A DNA stretch of 64,000 nt from Chthoniobacteraceae bacterium (GTDB taxonomy: Bacteria; Verrucomicrobiota; Verrucomicrobiia; Chthoniobacterales; Chthoniobacteraceae), in the NCBI GenBank assembly GCA_947449735.1, contig CANFTB010000015.1, positions 1-64,000 on the forward strand, written 5' to 3'. Every line of letters starts with the position of its first letter. The first letter of the stretch is position 1. This document shows positions 27,724-36,549 of this stretch, piece after piece. Below the pieces are notes generated by a model that was not told the DNA's origin, did no database searches, and saw only the letters and a list, made by a program, of their open reading frames with translations. A program made the position numbers and the translations under genes.

Positions 27724-28500
27724 TCAGCGGGTGATCCCCCTCTGACTCGACTCCAAAAACTCGATCAAAAAAACCCTCTCGGGCGTCGCTCCAGCCTCGG
27801 CATGCATCCGCTCAAGCGCCTGCTGCAAGTTCAGGTCGCTGCGATACAGCACCCGGTAGGCCTCCTTCAGCTCCCTGAGCACCTCAGGCCCGAAGCCGTG
27901 CCGCTCCAAACCCACCTTGTTCAAGCCCCGGATCTCCGCCGGATTACCGTCGGCAATCATGTACGGAGGAACATCCTGCACAATTTTGGAGCACCCCCCG
28001 GTGATGGCGTGCGCCCCGATCCTGCAAAACTGGTGGATCGCAGTCAGGCCCCCGATGATGGCGTGGTTCCCGACCTGGACGTGCCCGGCTATCGTTCCGT
28101 TGTTTGAAAAAATGACCCGGTCCCCGACCGTGCAATCGTGGGCGACATGGCTGTAGGCCAGAAAATTGCCCCCGCTTCCGATCCGGGTCGCGGCCCCGGG
28201 GGAGGTCCCCCGGTTGACTGTGACGAACTCCCGGAACGTGTTGCCGTCCCCCACCTCGAGGTACGTGGGCTCTCCAGCGTACTTCAGGTCTTGAGTCTGC
28301 TGCCCTAGCGAACAAAAGGGGTAAAACCGGTTGGAGGCGCCAAACGTGGACGGCCCCTGAAGGGTGACGTGGCTTTGCAGCACGTTGCCAGCGCCCAGAA
28401 CCACCCCCGCGCCGAGCACGCAGTAAGGCCCAATTTCGCACCCGTCCCCGAGAACCACCGAGGGGTCGACAACCGCTGTTGGATGAATTTTCGCGCTCAC
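27724..28500 (-). CDS. lpxA: Acyl-ACP:UDP-N-acetylglucosamine O-acyltransferase
   Basis: First enzyme of lipid A synthesis. 258 residues of left-handed beta-helix hexapeptide repeats (from IHPTAVVDPSVVLGDGCEIG) with the catalytic histidine region SHVAHDCTVGDRV, GNHAIIGGLTAIHQFCRIG, and the helical C-terminal domain. The GTG start at 28500 overlaps the lpxC-fabZ stop in a GTGA, so the two are translationally coupled, which matches their consecutive roles. Confidence 0.96.
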   Translation of the reverse strand: MSAKIHPTAVVDPSVVLGDGCEIGPYCVLGAGVVLGAGNVLQSHVTLQGPSTFGASNRFYPFCSLGQQTQDLKYAGEPTYLEVGDGNTFREFVTVNRGTSPGAATRIGSGGNFLAYSHVAHDCTVGDRVIFSNNGTIAGHVQVGNHAIIGGLTAIHQFCRIGAHAITGGCSKIVQDVPPYMIADGNPAEIRGLNKVGLERHGFGPEVLRELKEAYRVLYRSDLNLQQALERMHAEAGATPERVFLIEFLESSQRGITR

Positions 28501-29807
28501 CGGTCCACAAGTCCAAACATCAATTCCGCCTCCGAGACCACCTCCTGGTTCACCAGGCAGCGCCCTTTGGCCTTGGCAATATTGCGCTTCTGCTGGACCA
28601 GTTCCACCTCAATAAAAAGAGTATCGCCCGGGACCACCGGCTTCCGGAACTTCACCGCATCAGCGCTCATGAAATACCCGATCCGCCCCGCTCTGCCGGG
28701 CTTGTTGAGCATCAGAATGCTGCCGACCTGCGCCATCGCCTCCAGTTGCAGAACACCCGGCATGATCGGCTGGCCAGGGAAGTGCCCCTGAAAAAACGGT
28801 TCGTTAATGGTCACGGACTTCACCCCGGTGCACTGGGTTTCCCCCCCAAAGCTGACCACGCGGTCCACCATGAGGAACGGGTAGCGGTGCGGCAGCAGCT
28901 TCATCACGTCGTTGATGTCCATCACCGATCCCCCCTTCGGGGTGACCGCCGGAGGAACCATCGCCATGGCCTTCGCAAACTGCTTTGCAACCGCCCGGGT
29001 CAGCTCGGCGTTCGGCCCGTGGCCGGGCTTCACCGCGATGATGTGTCCCTTGATGAAACGGCCGAAAAGCGCCAGGTCCCCGATGATGTCCAGAACCTTG
29101 TGCCGGACGAACTCGTCTTCAAAACGCATCGGCTCGCGGCTCAAAAGGGAGTCCCCCTTTACCACGACGGCGTTCTCCAGGCTGCCGCCCTTGATCAGCC
29201 CCTTGTCCAGAAGCGGTTTTACGTCCTCGTAAAAAACGAAGGTGCGCGCAGGTGCGATTTCCTTCGCGTAGATTTCGGGAGTGATCTCGGTGGAGTAATA
29301 CTGGGTGAAGCGTCCGTCCGGGCCGACGTTGGTGCAGGAGATCCGGAACCCGTTGTAGGGCAGAAGCGTCATGAGCGAACCGCCCGGGGTTTCCACGTGG
29401 ATGGGTTCGGAGAGCTCGAAAACGGGGCGGTGCACGTCCTGGGCGACGACCCCGGCCTGCTGGATGAGCTCGACGTAGGGGGCGGCGCTGCCGTCCCCGA
29501 TCGGCGGCTCGTTGGCGTCCATTTCGATGAGCGCATTGTCCACTCCCATGCCGGCAAGGGCGGAGAGGATGTGCTCCACCGTGTGCACCTTGATGCTGCC
29601 TTCGCCGATGGTTGTGGAGCGTTCGACCGTCTTGACCAGGGCGATGGAGGCGTCGATGACGGGCTGTTCGGGGAGATCGAGGCGCCGGAACTTCCGGCCA
29701 TGGCCGGGAGGAGCCGGGCGGACAGTGAGGGTCACCTTCTCGCCGGTGTGCAGAGAGGAGCCACTCAGCGAGGCGCTGGAAGCAAGGGTGTGTTGGAATG
29801 TCGTCAT
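28497..29807 (-). CDS. lpxC/fabZ: Fused LpxC deacetylase / FabZ dehydratase
   Basis: A 436-residue bifunctional protein. Residues 1-285 are LpxC, the zinc deacetylase committing UDP-acyl-GlcNAc to lipid A, with VHTVEHILSALAG and the second metal site in VRHKVLDIIGDLALFG. Residues about 300-436 are FabZ, the 3-hydroxyacyl-ACP dehydratase, with LPHRYPFLMVDRV and the active-site FFQGHFPGQPIMPGVLQLEA. The same fusion is known in Bacteroidetes and Verrucomicrobiota. It joins two enzymes that compete for the same hydroxyacyl-ACP pool. It heads the lpxC/fabZ-lpxA unit and is divergent from glgA. Confidence 0.96.
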   Translation of the reverse strand: MTTFQHTLASSASLSGSSLHTGEKVTLTVRPAPPGHGRKFRRLDLPEQPVIDASIALVKTVERSTTIGEGSIKVHTVEHILSALAGMGVDNALIEMDANEPPIGDGSAAPYVELIQQAGVVAQDVHRPVFELSEPIHVETPGGSLMTLLPYNGFRISCTNVGPDGRFTQYYSTEITPEIYAKEIAPARTFVFYEDVKPLLDKGLIKGGSLENAVVVKGDSLLSREPMRFEDEFVRHKVLDIIGDLALFGRFIKGHIIAVKPGHGPNAELTRAVAKQFAKAMAMVPPAVTPKGGSVMDINDVMKLLPHRYPFLMVDRVVSFGGETQCTGVKSVTINEPFFQGHFPGQPIMPGVLQLEAMAQVGSILMLNKPGRAGRIGYFMSADAVKFRKPVVPGDTLFIEVELVQQKRNIAKAKGRCLVNQEVVSEAELMFGLVDR

Positions 29808-29937
29808 CGCAGGCGGGCGTTATGAAGAATGTCGGGGCGTGGGACAAGCGCTCTTCGCCTCCAAAACACATTCGAGGGCCGTTTTCTGAAATAACCGGTT
29901 GCGATGCGGGAGGCGCTGTGGTGCAAATGCGGGTGCT

Positions 29938-31371
29938 ATGACGATACTGTTTGCGGCCAGCGAGGTGGCTCCGGATGCTTGCACCGGGGGACTGGGGGAG
30001 GTTCTTGCCGCCCTGCCCCGTTACATGGCCGAGCAAGGCCACGAAACGGCGGTGATCCTGCCGGGCTATCCAGCTCTTATGGAGGGAGCTACGGCCCTTG
30101 AAGTCAAGTTCAGCCTAGCCGTTGGAGACTCGCTCCAACCGGTGACGATATTTGAGCGCACCCAACCGGACGGCACTCAAGTGCTTCTCATCCACAACGA
30201 CGCCCTTTTCGGACGACCGGGCATCTACGGGGATGCAGGAGCCCCTTACGACGACAATGCGCTGCGTTTCACATTTTTCTCTAGAGCTGTAGTCGAACTC
30301 GCCAAACGTCTCGACCCCCAACCGGACATCCTGCACCTCCACGACTGGCAAACCGCCCTGGTGCCGGTCCTCGTACGCGAACAGCAGCTTCGCTTTAAAA
30401 CGGTTCTCACCCTCCACAACCTCAGTTTTCAGGGAAGCTTCCCTCCATCCAATTTCGCTTTTACGAACCTGCCGGCACACTGGATGACCCCCATGGGACT
30501 GGAGTTCTACGGTGCCATGAACCTGCTGAAGGGGGGAATCTTACACGCCGACCTGCTGACCACAGTAAGCGAGACCTACCGTCGTCAAATCCTGACCCCT
30601 GAGGGAGGGTGCGGTCTGCACTCCATCCTGCAGAGCAGAGAGGCGCAACTCCACGCGGTACCCAACGGCGTCGATCCCCTGCGCTGGTCCCCCGAACTGA
30701 GTGCTTCGCTGGACGCACCATTTTCAGCAGCGCAGCCCCAAGGCAAAACGATCTGCCGGGCGGCCCTCGTTTCGGAGCTCAACTTGGGCCCCACTCCCTC
30801 GGGGCCTGTGTTTGCAATGATGGGCCGCCTGGCCGACCAGAAAGGGTTCGACCTGCTGCTCCCTCTTCTTCCGAGACTCTGCGCGGCCGACGTACGCGTC
30901 ATTATCGCCGGAGATGGCGACCCCGCCCTGAGTAGGGATTTACTGACGGCTTGCAGGCAACACCCGCAGAAGCTGGCGTACCTTCCAGTCTGGGATCAGA
31001 ATTTCCCACAACGTTTGCTGGCCGGCGCCGACTTTCTACTCGTTCCCTCCCATTTTGAACCCTGCGGTCTCGCCGCGCTTCAGGGACTGGCTTGCGGTGC
31101 CGTTCCCATCGCGCACGCGACCGGCGGCCTGATGGAAAACCTGCGTGATTTTGACCCTTCATCCGGCGCAGGAAACGCACTTTTGTACCATGAGGACTCA
31201 GTTCAGGCGCTCTGGGATGCCATTTCGAGGGCGCATTCCCTTTTCGAACAACGAAACACTTGGGAGCGCCTTGTGCAAAACGCCCTGAAATCCGAGTTTT
31301 CTTGGGAGACGTCGGCGGCAAGGCTTAATACGCTCTACTTCAGGCTCGAAAGCGCGCCCCCCGCCCGCTAG
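29938..31371 (+). CDS. glgA: Glycogen synthase (GT5), with altered KxGGL motif
   Basis: A 477-residue GT-B glucosyltransferase that extends alpha-1,4-glucan from ADP-glucose. It begins MTILFAASEVAPDACTGGLG. Later landmarks are HLHDWQTALVPVLV, LTLHNLSFQG, VPNGVD, GRLADQKGFDLL, and the C-terminal PSHFEPCGLAALQGLACG and HATGGLMENL. In the usual GlgA KxGGL nucleotide-sugar motif the lysine is replaced by cysteine (Cys15, codon TGC), and the C-terminal Gly-Leu-(T/S)-Q block is also diverged. Activity may be reduced or substrate use changed. It begins a plus-strand run with an AsmA-like gene 28 bp downstream; other glycogen genes are absent here. Confidence 0.9.
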   Translation: MTILFAASEVAPDACTGGLGEVLAALPRYMAEQGHETAVILPGYPALMEGATALEVKFSLAVGDSLQPVTIFERTQPDGTQVLLIHNDALFGRPGIYGDAGAPYDDNALRFTFFSRAVVELAKRLDPQPDILHLHDWQTALVPVLVREQQLRFKTVLTLHNLSFQGSFPPSNFAFTNLPAHWMTPMGLEFYGAMNLLKGGILHADLLTTVSETYRRQILTPEGGCGLHSILQSREAQLHAVPNGVDPLRWSPELSASLDAPFSAAQPQGKTICRAALVSELNLGPTPSGPVFAMMGRLADQKGFDLLLPLLPRLCAADVRVIIAGDGDPALSRDLLTACRQHPQKLAYLPVWDQNFPQRLLAGADFLLVPSHFEPCGLAALQGLACGAVPIAHATGGLMENLRDFDPSSGAGNALLYHEDSVQALWDAISRAHSLFEQRNTWERLVQNALKSEFSWETSAARLNTLYFRLESAPPAR

Positions 31372-31399
31372 CCTCCAGTGGCAGAGCAACCGCACCGCC

Positions 31400-32812
31400 A
31401 TGCCCCCCCCTCAATCCAAAGAGCCCTCCACCCGCAGGGGGTCAGCACAAAGCCCTTCGCGCGTTTTTTTAAAGATCGGAATTGCCGCCGCGGGTGTTGT
31501 CTGCGCCGTGTTCGCAGGCCAGTTCTGGCTCGAGGCGTATCTCAAAAGCGAAGCCTTCCGCATCAAGATCGAGGAGGCTCTCGGGCGCTCGTTGCACGCA
31601 AAGGCGCAACTCTCCGAGATCCGCAGGCAGGGCACCACGATCACCAGCGAATCGCTCCGTTTGGAAGGCTCAAGCGGTTCGTTTTTTAAAAGCGCTCAAA
31701 TTCACGGCCTCCGGGCTGAACTTGATCTGGGCGGCCTCTGGCAAAGGCTTTGGAAAGTGGACCACCTTTCCTTTCTGAGCCTCGAACTCAATCTCGACGC
31801 TCCAGCGAAAATGGCCAAACCCGTCGAAGCCGGAGAGGAAAGACTCCCCGCAAAACCCGAGTCCTTTTTGGCCTCCCTGCTACCCAACAAAACCAAAATC
31901 GCCTCACTACAGTCGGACCGGACGACCATCACAAGGGCAGGCGTGGAGGTGCTCCAGACCCGTTCGACGGCCTCGCCCCAGGATTCCGGTTGGAATGTGG
32001 TGTTGGGTGGAGGGGAACTCCATTGCCCCGGAGTCCCTCGCATGGAAATCCAAGAGGCGAGACTGCAGGTGACTCCTGAAGGTGGGACACTCCGCGGTGC
32101 CCGCCTCCTTATCAAAACAGGAGGCCAGATGACCCTCACTGGCGAATGGAGTGCTGCATCCGGAACGAAACTCCACGCCCAGATTGAGAACACCAGCGTG
32201 ACCCCCTTTCTGCCGCAATGGTGGCAGGCCAAGCTGCACGGATCCCTTCAGGGCACTGTCCACCTGACGCAACCCGGCGCCTCGAATGCGGGCAGTCCTG
32301 AACTTTCGGGAGACCTACGGCTTGCCGGAGGAAAACTTGAGGGACTTCCACTGCTCGGCCAACTGGACGGATTCCTAGGGAGCCCGCGATTTCGTCAGGT
32401 GGCCCTCAAGACCGCGAGCGCTCGCCTCCGCAAAACCAGCGACAGAACGGAACTGCAGGACATCGATTTGGACGCGGAGGGCATCCTACGAATCCGGGGC
32501 GGTGTTTCCGTCGAGAGGGACCGGCTTTCGGGCAGTCTGCGCCTGGGAATATCGCCTTCCTTTGTCCAGTGGCTGCCGGCGGGACGCAACGCTCTTTTCG
32601 GCGAGCCCTCGGAGGGCTATGTCTGGGTTCCCTTCCAGCTGTCGGGAAGCCTAGAAAACCCGCAAGAGGACCTTTCGACCCGGCTTGCAGCTGGAGTGGT
32701 TGACGCAGTGACAGAAGCCGCAAAGGGACTCCCGAAGGAACTTCCGAAAGCACTTCCTGAGGCTGCCAAAGGTCTTTTGGACGCCGTCAAATCGATCCTG
32801 CCGGGACGCTGA
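31400..32812 (+). CDS. AsmA-like periplasmic/inner-membrane protein of unknown function
   Basis: 470 residues: a polar N-terminus, one transmembrane segment at about 26-45 (IGIAAAGVVCAVFAGQFWLE), then a long beta-rich periplasmic region with repeating strand patterns (LRLEGSSGSFF, GGTLRGARLLIKTGGQMTL, LSGDLRLAGGKLEGLPLLG). It ends in a helical tail rich in Lys, Glu and Pro. This architecture is that of AsmA/TamB-type bridge proteins that move lipids between membranes. The exact subfamily is not recognised. A phospholipid-transport role is inferred from architecture only. Confidence 0.6.
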   Translation: MPPPQSKEPSTRRGSAQSPSRVFLKIGIAAAGVVCAVFAGQFWLEAYLKSEAFRIKIEEALGRSLHAKAQLSEIRRQGTTITSESLRLEGSSGSFFKSAQIHGLRAELDLGGLWQRLWKVDHLSFLSLELNLDAPAKMAKPVEAGEERLPAKPESFLASLLPNKTKIASLQSDRTTITRAGVEVLQTRSTASPQDSGWNVVLGGGELHCPGVPRMEIQEARLQVTPEGGTLRGARLLIKTGGQMTLTGEWSAASGTKLHAQIENTSVTPFLPQWWQAKLHGSLQGTVHLTQPGASNAGSPELSGDLRLAGGKLEGLPLLGQLDGFLGSPRFRQVALKTASARLRKTSDRTELQDIDLDAEGILRIRGGVSVERDRLSGSLRLGISPSFVQWLPAGRNALFGEPSEGYVWVPFQLSGSLENPQEDLSTRLAAGVVDAVTEAAKGLPKELPKALPEAAKGLLDAVKSILPGR

Positions 32813-32833
32813 TCCCAAGTTTCCAACAACACC

Positions 32834-33415
32834 ATGAAACAGTTGCTGCTCCTGCTCTGCTTTCTGGCCGGCCACGCCACCTGGGGGGCTTCACCGGAAC
32901 CCTTGCACCGCGAAATCCGAATGATTCGCAGGGCCTATCTGGACGTCACTGGATTGTTACCGACGCCGGAGGAAGTCGACTGGTATGTCGTTTACAATCG
33001 AAATGGATACCAACTCGCGGTGGATTACCTGAGCAAAAAAGCTCCGCCGGAATTACCAAAGGAAGTTCTGCTTTCAAAGGAATATACCGAGGGAGAAGAC
33101 ACGCCCCTTGAGCGCTCTGTTCTCGAGAGAAGCATCATCTACCTGTGCGGCCTTTGGAAGGGCGCGTTTTCCGAGGAGCTGTACGAGGCCGCGGTGGAGA
33201 AGTTTATCAAGGACTCCCTGCTGGTGGGGGACGACAACGTTTCCAACGCGATCGACTACATGGTTAACCTCCTGACCTGCCGTCCCTCGAGTGCGGCGGA
33301 GGAGAATGAGTTGCTGAAGATATTTAACAAAGTGAGTTTGAAGGAAAACGAACTCGCTGCGTGGAAGACCGTGCTCCTGCACATTTTCGAACTCTACGAC
33401 TGCAAGCACCGGTAG
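32834..33415 (+). CDS. Short secreted protein with a DUF1549-like N-terminal motif
   Basis: 193 residues with a clear signal peptide (MKQLLLLLCFLAGHATWGAS). Residues about 28-50, IRRAYLDVTGLLPTPEEVDW, match the DUF1549 start seen in the large cytochrome-like gene at 62178 (LRRAYIDITGTLPPLE). There is no CxxCH heme motif and no DUF1553 part, so it is either a stand-alone DUF1549 fragment or a distinct small family. The rest is acidic and helical. It lies between the AsmA-like and DUF5069 genes, upstream of type II secretion genes. Function unknown. Confidence 0.7.
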   Translation: MKQLLLLLCFLAGHATWGASPEPLHREIRMIRRAYLDVTGLLPTPEEVDWYVVYNRNGYQLAVDYLSKKAPPELPKEVLLSKEYTEGEDTPLERSVLERSIIYLCGLWKGAFSEELYEAAVEKFIKDSLLVGDDNVSNAIDYMVNLLTCRPSSAAEENELLKIFNKVSLKENELAAWKTVLLHIFELYDCKHR

Positions 33416-33587
33416 AGGCTCCCGGGCGCCACACTTCTCAGGGAGAATTCGCAGCGACAATCTGGCGCAGGACGGGGCAAGGCCCTGCCGATTTCCTCCG
33501 TTTCAGGAAGAACCTGATTTTCACAAGAAAGACCGACCCTGCTTGCACCCTGAAGGCCGAATCCCTAGCATCCCGAAACACGTTACT

Positions 33588-34007
33588 ATGCACCTGCAAA
33601 ACTTGCGAAGCCCCTACGCCAAAACCGGCGGAATCGTCTACTTTGCGAGGATGCTGGACAAGATCCGCCTGCACGCCAAAGAAGCGCTGCCCGGGGATTA
33701 TATCGCCAATTTGGGCGCCGGATTTGATCTCCGGTGCGTTCAATTACTCCACGTTTCCTATGACGCCCTAGTGAACCGGACTAATGAAGGGAGAGACGAC
33801 GACGCAGTGCTTGCCTGGTGCTTCGAACAGGGCCGCCGTCCTTCACAGGACGAAATCGAGATCTGGAACGAGTTCATGCGCAAGCGCGGCTGGAACGACG
33901 ATGGTTCCGCGCGACTCAAGGAACGGCTGGCCGAGGCCGGTTTCGCTGACCGGACTGATGTTCAGACGTTTTTCGACTACATCGATCTGGACGAGGGCCG
34001 CCGCTAG
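33588..34007 (+). CDS. DUF5069 domain protein
   Basis: 139 residues, cytoplasmic. The N-terminal LRSPYAKTGGIVYFARMLDK (residues 5-24) is the DUF5069 hallmark, followed by IRLHAKEALPGDYIANLGAG and the DAVLAWCFEQGRRP segment. The family is common in Verrucomicrobiota and has no established function. The start at 33588 fits the family; the frame extends 15 codons upstream. gspF begins 33 bp downstream. Confidence 0.8.
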   Translation: MHLQNLRSPYAKTGGIVYFARMLDKIRLHAKEALPGDYIANLGAGFDLRCVQLLHVSYDALVNRTNEGRDDDAVLAWCFEQGRRPSQDEIEIWNEFMRKRGWNDDGSARLKERLAEAGFADRTDVQTFFDYIDLDEGRR

Positions 34008-34040
34008 AGGCCCCCGCTCTGCCCCGGACTCACCCCGTTT

Positions 34041-35312
34041 ATGCCGCAATTCCACTTCGTCGCTCGGACCGCAAAGGGGGAGACTGTCGAAGGCTTTCTG
34101 GAAAGTCCCGACCGCGGATCAGCCATCCGCGAGGTTGAAAAAACAAAAGGCTTTCCAGTGCGCATTCAGACGGCGGCTGAAGCTTCCAAAAACACGGCGC
34201 CAGCATCCGGCAGCGGCACCGCAGGGAAGTCAAAGCCGTCTTCAGCATCCGTGCCGACGGTGCAGACGCTGACCTACGGACAGCAGCACCTGTTCACGGA
34301 GCAGCTCGCGCTCCTGTTGGGGGCGGGAATGACTTTGGACGAGGGGTTGCAGATTTTGGTGAGGCGGATGAAGCATCCCAAACTGCACGGTCTGGCCAAG
34401 GGCCTCCATCAGGGACTGGTGGAAGGACGCAGCCTCTCGCAGGCGCTGAAGGAATACCCGAAAATTTTCGAGCCGCTGTACATCAACATGGTGGCCGCAG
34501 GAGAAGCCTCGGGCACCCTTTCGGACATTCTCAAAAGGCTCGTGACGTACCTTGCCGACGTCAAAAACCTGCGGGACAGGGTGCAGCAAGCGCTCGTGTA
34601 CCCGGCGGTGCTGGTACTGGTCGGCATCGTCATGGTGATTTTTTTCATGACCTTCATGGTGCCGAAACTCATGAAGTTTTTCACGGACACCAATCAGGAG
34701 CTCCCGCTTCCCACGAAGATCCTGATGAGCGTTCACGGGGCGATCGTCCACTGGTGGTGGGCGGGCGCCATCGCGGCAGCCGGCGTCTTCGCGCTGTTCC
34801 GCTCCTGGGTATCAAGCGCCGCGGGACGCAGGCAATGGGACACCCTGTGCTGGCGCATTCCCGGCTACGGCAGCGTGCTGCAACACCGCTACTACGCCCA
34901 GTTCGGACGGACGCTCGGCACCCTGCTCATGAACGGGGTCACGCTCGTGCGCGCTCTGGAACTCATTGAAGACATCGCGGGCAATTCGTACGTGCAGGAA
35001 CGCATGAGACTGATCCAGCGTTCCGTGGTGGACGGGGTGGCTCTCTCCAACGCCATGACCCAGCAGAATCTATTTCCGGAGCTGTTCGTCGACATGCTTT
35101 CCGTGGGCGAGCAGTCGGGCCGGCTCGGCGAGACGCTGAACAACATCGCGGACGTCTACGACAGGGAACTCGACAAGCAGGTGAAATTGATTTCCACCCT
35201 GATTCCTCCCCTGGTGATGGTGGGTATTGCGGTTGTGGTGGGTTTCGTGGTCTTCGGCATCCTAAGTGCTGTGTTCTCCATGACAAAAGGGTTGCGCCCT
35301 GGCGGGCTCTGA
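34041..35312 (+). CDS. gspF: Type II secretion/type IV pilus inner-membrane platform protein GspF/PilC
   Basis: 423 residues. This inner-membrane platform protein links the cytoplasmic ATPase to the growing pseudopilus. After an N-terminal cytoplasmic stretch with a Ser/Ala/Pro-rich linker (about 47-75), two T2SSF domains are seen (about 80-205, GQQHLFTEQLALLLGAGMTL; about 285-410, YYAQFGRTLGTLLMNGVTLV). Each is followed by hydrophobic helices such as VLVLVGIVMVIFFMTFMVPK. The start gives MPQFHFVARTAKGE. A secreted unknown and gspG follow in the same direction; the ATPase and secretin genes are not in the window. Confidence 0.9.
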   Translation: MPQFHFVARTAKGETVEGFLESPDRGSAIREVEKTKGFPVRIQTAAEASKNTAPASGSGTAGKSKPSSASVPTVQTLTYGQQHLFTEQLALLLGAGMTLDEGLQILVRRMKHPKLHGLAKGLHQGLVEGRSLSQALKEYPKIFEPLYINMVAAGEASGTLSDILKRLVTYLADVKNLRDRVQQALVYPAVLVLVGIVMVIFFMTFMVPKLMKFFTDTNQELPLPTKILMSVHGAIVHWWWAGAIAAAGVFALFRSWVSSAAGRRQWDTLCWRIPGYGSVLQHRYYAQFGRTLGTLLMNGVTLVRALELIEDIAGNSYVQERMRLIQRSVVDGVALSNAMTQQNLFPELFVDMLSVGEQSGRLGETLNNIADVYDRELDKQVKLISTLIPPLVMVGIAVVVGFVVFGILSAVFSMTKGLRPGGL

Positions 35313-35400
35313 GTTTCAAATTTTTTTGTCGCCCCTTCCTCAACGTTCACTCTTTTCCAAGCGACTACGCCCGCCGCAAATACCTCTTGGGTTAAGCGCC

Positions 35401-36471
35401 ATGCCCTCCCTCACAAAGTCCACCCGAATCGCGATCGTTTCAACCTGTTTCTGCTTCACCGCAGCATGGGTTGATGCCCAGAGCGATTTCGCGACGAATG
35501 CCGAGGGCATACAACCCCGCAACACCCCTCAGCTGGGCGAATCGCTGGTCAAGGTTCAACCCACTCCCTTCACCATCCGTTTCGACCCAAACAGCATCCT
35601 CGCCGAGCGCCCCCAGACTGCGCTCCCCCTCTGGCTCCAAAGCGTGTCGATCAAACACACGCCAGCCGCGGTTGGCAAAGGCCAGACCACCTCGGTCCGG
35701 TTCGATATCCGCAGAATCGCTTCCCTGGCTCCCTTTATCGAAATCCGCACAGGCCTTGCCCCGGGAATCGGAAAAGCGTGCGTTTCGGCATGGACGGAGA
35801 CGGGGACGGAGGTTTTTCGTTCGGCGCCTTTCGGCTCGGGCAGCGAATTTGTATCCGAGTCAGTGCGGGTCCCCTTCGCCGACGCAGACTACATCGAGCT
35901 GGAACTTCCCAAAAACGGGGAACGCCTCAGCAGTCTCACCGCTGCCGCGATGCGTTACTCGCAGGTCCTCAGAGCCGTCGACTTTCCCCAAGACCCCGTC
36001 GCCGACGCTTTCGGCAACGGAACCAGGACGACGCCCGCCTCGGAGACGGACCGGATCCTCTGGAACCGGGTGCTTGCCCTGATCGATTCCGGCTCCTTCC
36101 TGCTTCAACCGACCGGCACTCAGAATGTGGAGTTCGATATTTCGACGCGCCCACTGTGTGCCCTCCTCAGTTTCGAGATCCGCAACAGCTCTGGCGAGGC
36201 GCCCCCGGTCGTTCGCTTGAATGAATCGCCGCTTCCCTCCGCCTCGGTTGTCATGCCGGACCTTGCGGACCCCGCGTGGCGCGGCACGTCCATCCCGGGC
36301 ACTCAGTTGAGCGTGGTGCGCTACACGGGTTGGATGCGCGTGCAGCAGTACATCCCGGGGGACCTCCTGACGCCTGGAACCAACCAGCTGATCTTCAGCC
36401 TCCCCACGCTATCCCGGCCGGAGACAGAGGAGATCCGGCGTCTCGAAATCCAGTTGAAATACAAACGCTGA
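35401..36471 (+). CDS. Secreted protein of unknown function in a type II secretion gene group
   Basis: 356 residues with a signal peptide (about 1-26, STCFCFTAAWVDAQ). The mature part is beta-rich, with no family I recognise. Charged/polar beta segments such as IRTGLAPGIGKACVSAWTE and the end segment ETEEIRRLEIQLKYKR are seen. Placement between gspF and gspG suggests a periplasmic or exported partner of that secretion system. The start at 35401 is the ATG at the signal peptide. Confidence 0.6.
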   Translation: MPSLTKSTRIAIVSTCFCFTAAWVDAQSDFATNAEGIQPRNTPQLGESLVKVQPTPFTIRFDPNSILAERPQTALPLWLQSVSIKHTPAAVGKGQTTSVRFDIRRIASLAPFIEIRTGLAPGIGKACVSAWTETGTEVFRSAPFGSGSEFVSESVRVPFADADYIELELPKNGERLSSLTAAAMRYSQVLRAVDFPQDPVADAFGNGTRTTPASETDRILWNRVLALIDSGSFLLQPTGTQNVEFDISTRPLCALLSFEIRNSSGEAPPVVRLNESPLPSASVVMPDLADPAWRGTSIPGTQLSVVRYTGWMRVQQYIPGDLLTPGTNQLIFSLPTLSRPETEEIRRLEIQLKYKR

Positions 36472-36549
36472 ACAAGGGCCACTTCCCCGGTCTGTTCGGC
36501 AAAAGCACGCCTCCTTTCAAAAACAACAAATCCGTTCATCAACCATTCT

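Noticed and set aside
28479..29825. 448-codon plus-strand frame opposite lpxC-fabZ
   Set aside because: Antisense of a fully conserved fusion enzyme.
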